The position numbers and the translations under genes were made by a program. The notes under the pieces were generated by a model, which saw only the letters and a list, made by a program, of their open reading frames with translations, had not been told where the DNA came from and made no database searches. This document shows, in pieces, positions 14,529 to 14,906 of a stretch of 14,906 bases of DNA. Position 1 is the first letter of the stretch. Every line of letters starts with the position of its first letter. The DNA is from Bacteroidales bacterium UBA3623 (lineage in GTDB: Bacteria > Bacteroidota > Bacteroidia > Bacteroidales > UBA932): the NCBI GenBank assembly GCA_002373715.1, contig DFLI01000100.1, forward strand, positions 1-14,906, given 5' to 3'.

Positions 14529-14906
14529 ATGAGAAAGATCCTGATTTCCCTCATAGCCTTGGTGGGCGTTTCCCTCAGTGCCCGGGCGCAGTTTTTTACC
14601 TGGGGCAGCGACCCCGGTAATCTGCACTGGTACTCGCTGGAAAGCCCCTACTACAAGATTATTTACCCGCAGGGGGCCGATTCCCTGGCCCGCACCTACG
14701 CGCAGCTGCTGGAGCAGTTTCGGGAGCCCGTGAGCCGCTCCGTAGGCTTTACGCCCAAAAGTGGAAAATGGAGCCGGAAAATGCCCGTGGTGCTGCACAC
14801 CCACCATCTTAGCTCCAACGGTTCTGTGGGTTACGCTCCCGTGCGAATGGACCTTTTCACCACGCCGGAGTCTTATGGTTCAGACCCCCTGGCCTGGCCC
14901 ATCCAG
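14529..14906 (+). CDS. Exported protein, N-terminal part; possible peptidase-MA-like surface protein
   Basis: Partial gene: 126 residues, still open at the window edge. It begins with a type I signal peptide (MRKILISLIALVGVSLSARA, cleavage before Gln-Phe-Phe). The mature part reads HWYSLESPYYKIIYPQGADSL, then VVLHTHHLSSNGSVGYAPVRM and DLFTTPESYG. From memory this resembles the start of large Bacteroidota exported proteins in which such a segment precedes a zinc-peptidase HExxH-type helix and beta-propeller (TolB-like) repeats. The metal-binding motif would lie just beyond the window, so the function is not shown here. It is divergent from the thioredoxin lipoprotein gene. Confidence 0.7.
   Translation, partial: MRKILISLIALVGVSLSARAQFFTWGSDPGNLHWYSLESPYYKIIYPQGADSLARTYAQLLEQFREPVSRSVGFTPKSGKWSRKMPVVLHTHHLSSNGSVGYAPVRMDLFTTPESYGSDPLAWPIQ

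Noticed and set aside
14487..14807. N-terminal extension of the thioredoxin lipoprotein gene by 107 codons
   Set aside because: It would bury the lipoprotein signal peptide and run antisense through the divergent exported-protein gene and both promoters.

Overview
The window reads as a piece of a Bacteroidota (probably Bacteroidales) chromosome with GC in the mid-to-high fifties. The clues are family-level: an S46 dipeptidyl-peptidase, a YfhO-type membrane protein, a DUF5106-thioredoxin lipoprotein, a Mrp ATPase of the Bacteroidota form, and promoters with the lineage's -7 box TAnnTTTG, at places with a TTG/TTTG -33 element 20 bases upstream. I cannot name a genus; an Alistipes-like or uncultured Bacteroidales genome would fit. 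Genes are packed tightly and no gap reaches 300 bases.

Layout from left to right: (1) the 3' end of an S46 peptidase (+), overlapping tail-to-tail with mrp. (2) A minus-strand run GT4 glycosyltransferase -> YfhO-like GT-C membrane protein -> mrp, each pair overlapping by 8-11 bases, driven by a recognisable promoter next to a tandem repeat of about 41 and 51 bases. (3) A minus-strand pair: a peptide deformylase that carries a lipoprotein signal, then a secreted alpha/beta hydrolase 4 bases later. (4) mutS and an upstream NSS-family Na+ symporter, both minus strand. (5) A plus-strand operon thyA-folA-galM, divergent from the symporter, with interleaved promoters. (6) A minus-strand DUF5106/thioredoxin-like lipoprotein meeting galM at a shared TTAA, and divergent from it the start of an exported protein that leaves the window.

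Functionally, thyA and folA form the usual dTMP/tetrahydrofolate cycle. The GT4/YfhO pair suggests surface glycan or glycoconjugate work. Several products are exported (S46 peptidase, lipoprotein deformylase, secreted hydrolase, thioredoxin lipoprotein, right-edge protein), suggesting an envelope active in peptide and lipid processing.

The points most worth a second look are: an in-frame insertion of a triple-hairpin palindromic repeat inside the YfhO gene; a peptide deformylase with all catalytic motifs but an apparent lipoprotein signal; -7 boxes lying only 4-8 bases before six start codons, which implies leaderless mRNAs; the tandem ATCCGG repeat upstream of the glycosyltransferase promoter; and strong local over-use of the word ATCGGCC, including three copies of the palindrome ATCGGCCGAT. 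All calls are from reading the sequence; no database search was run.
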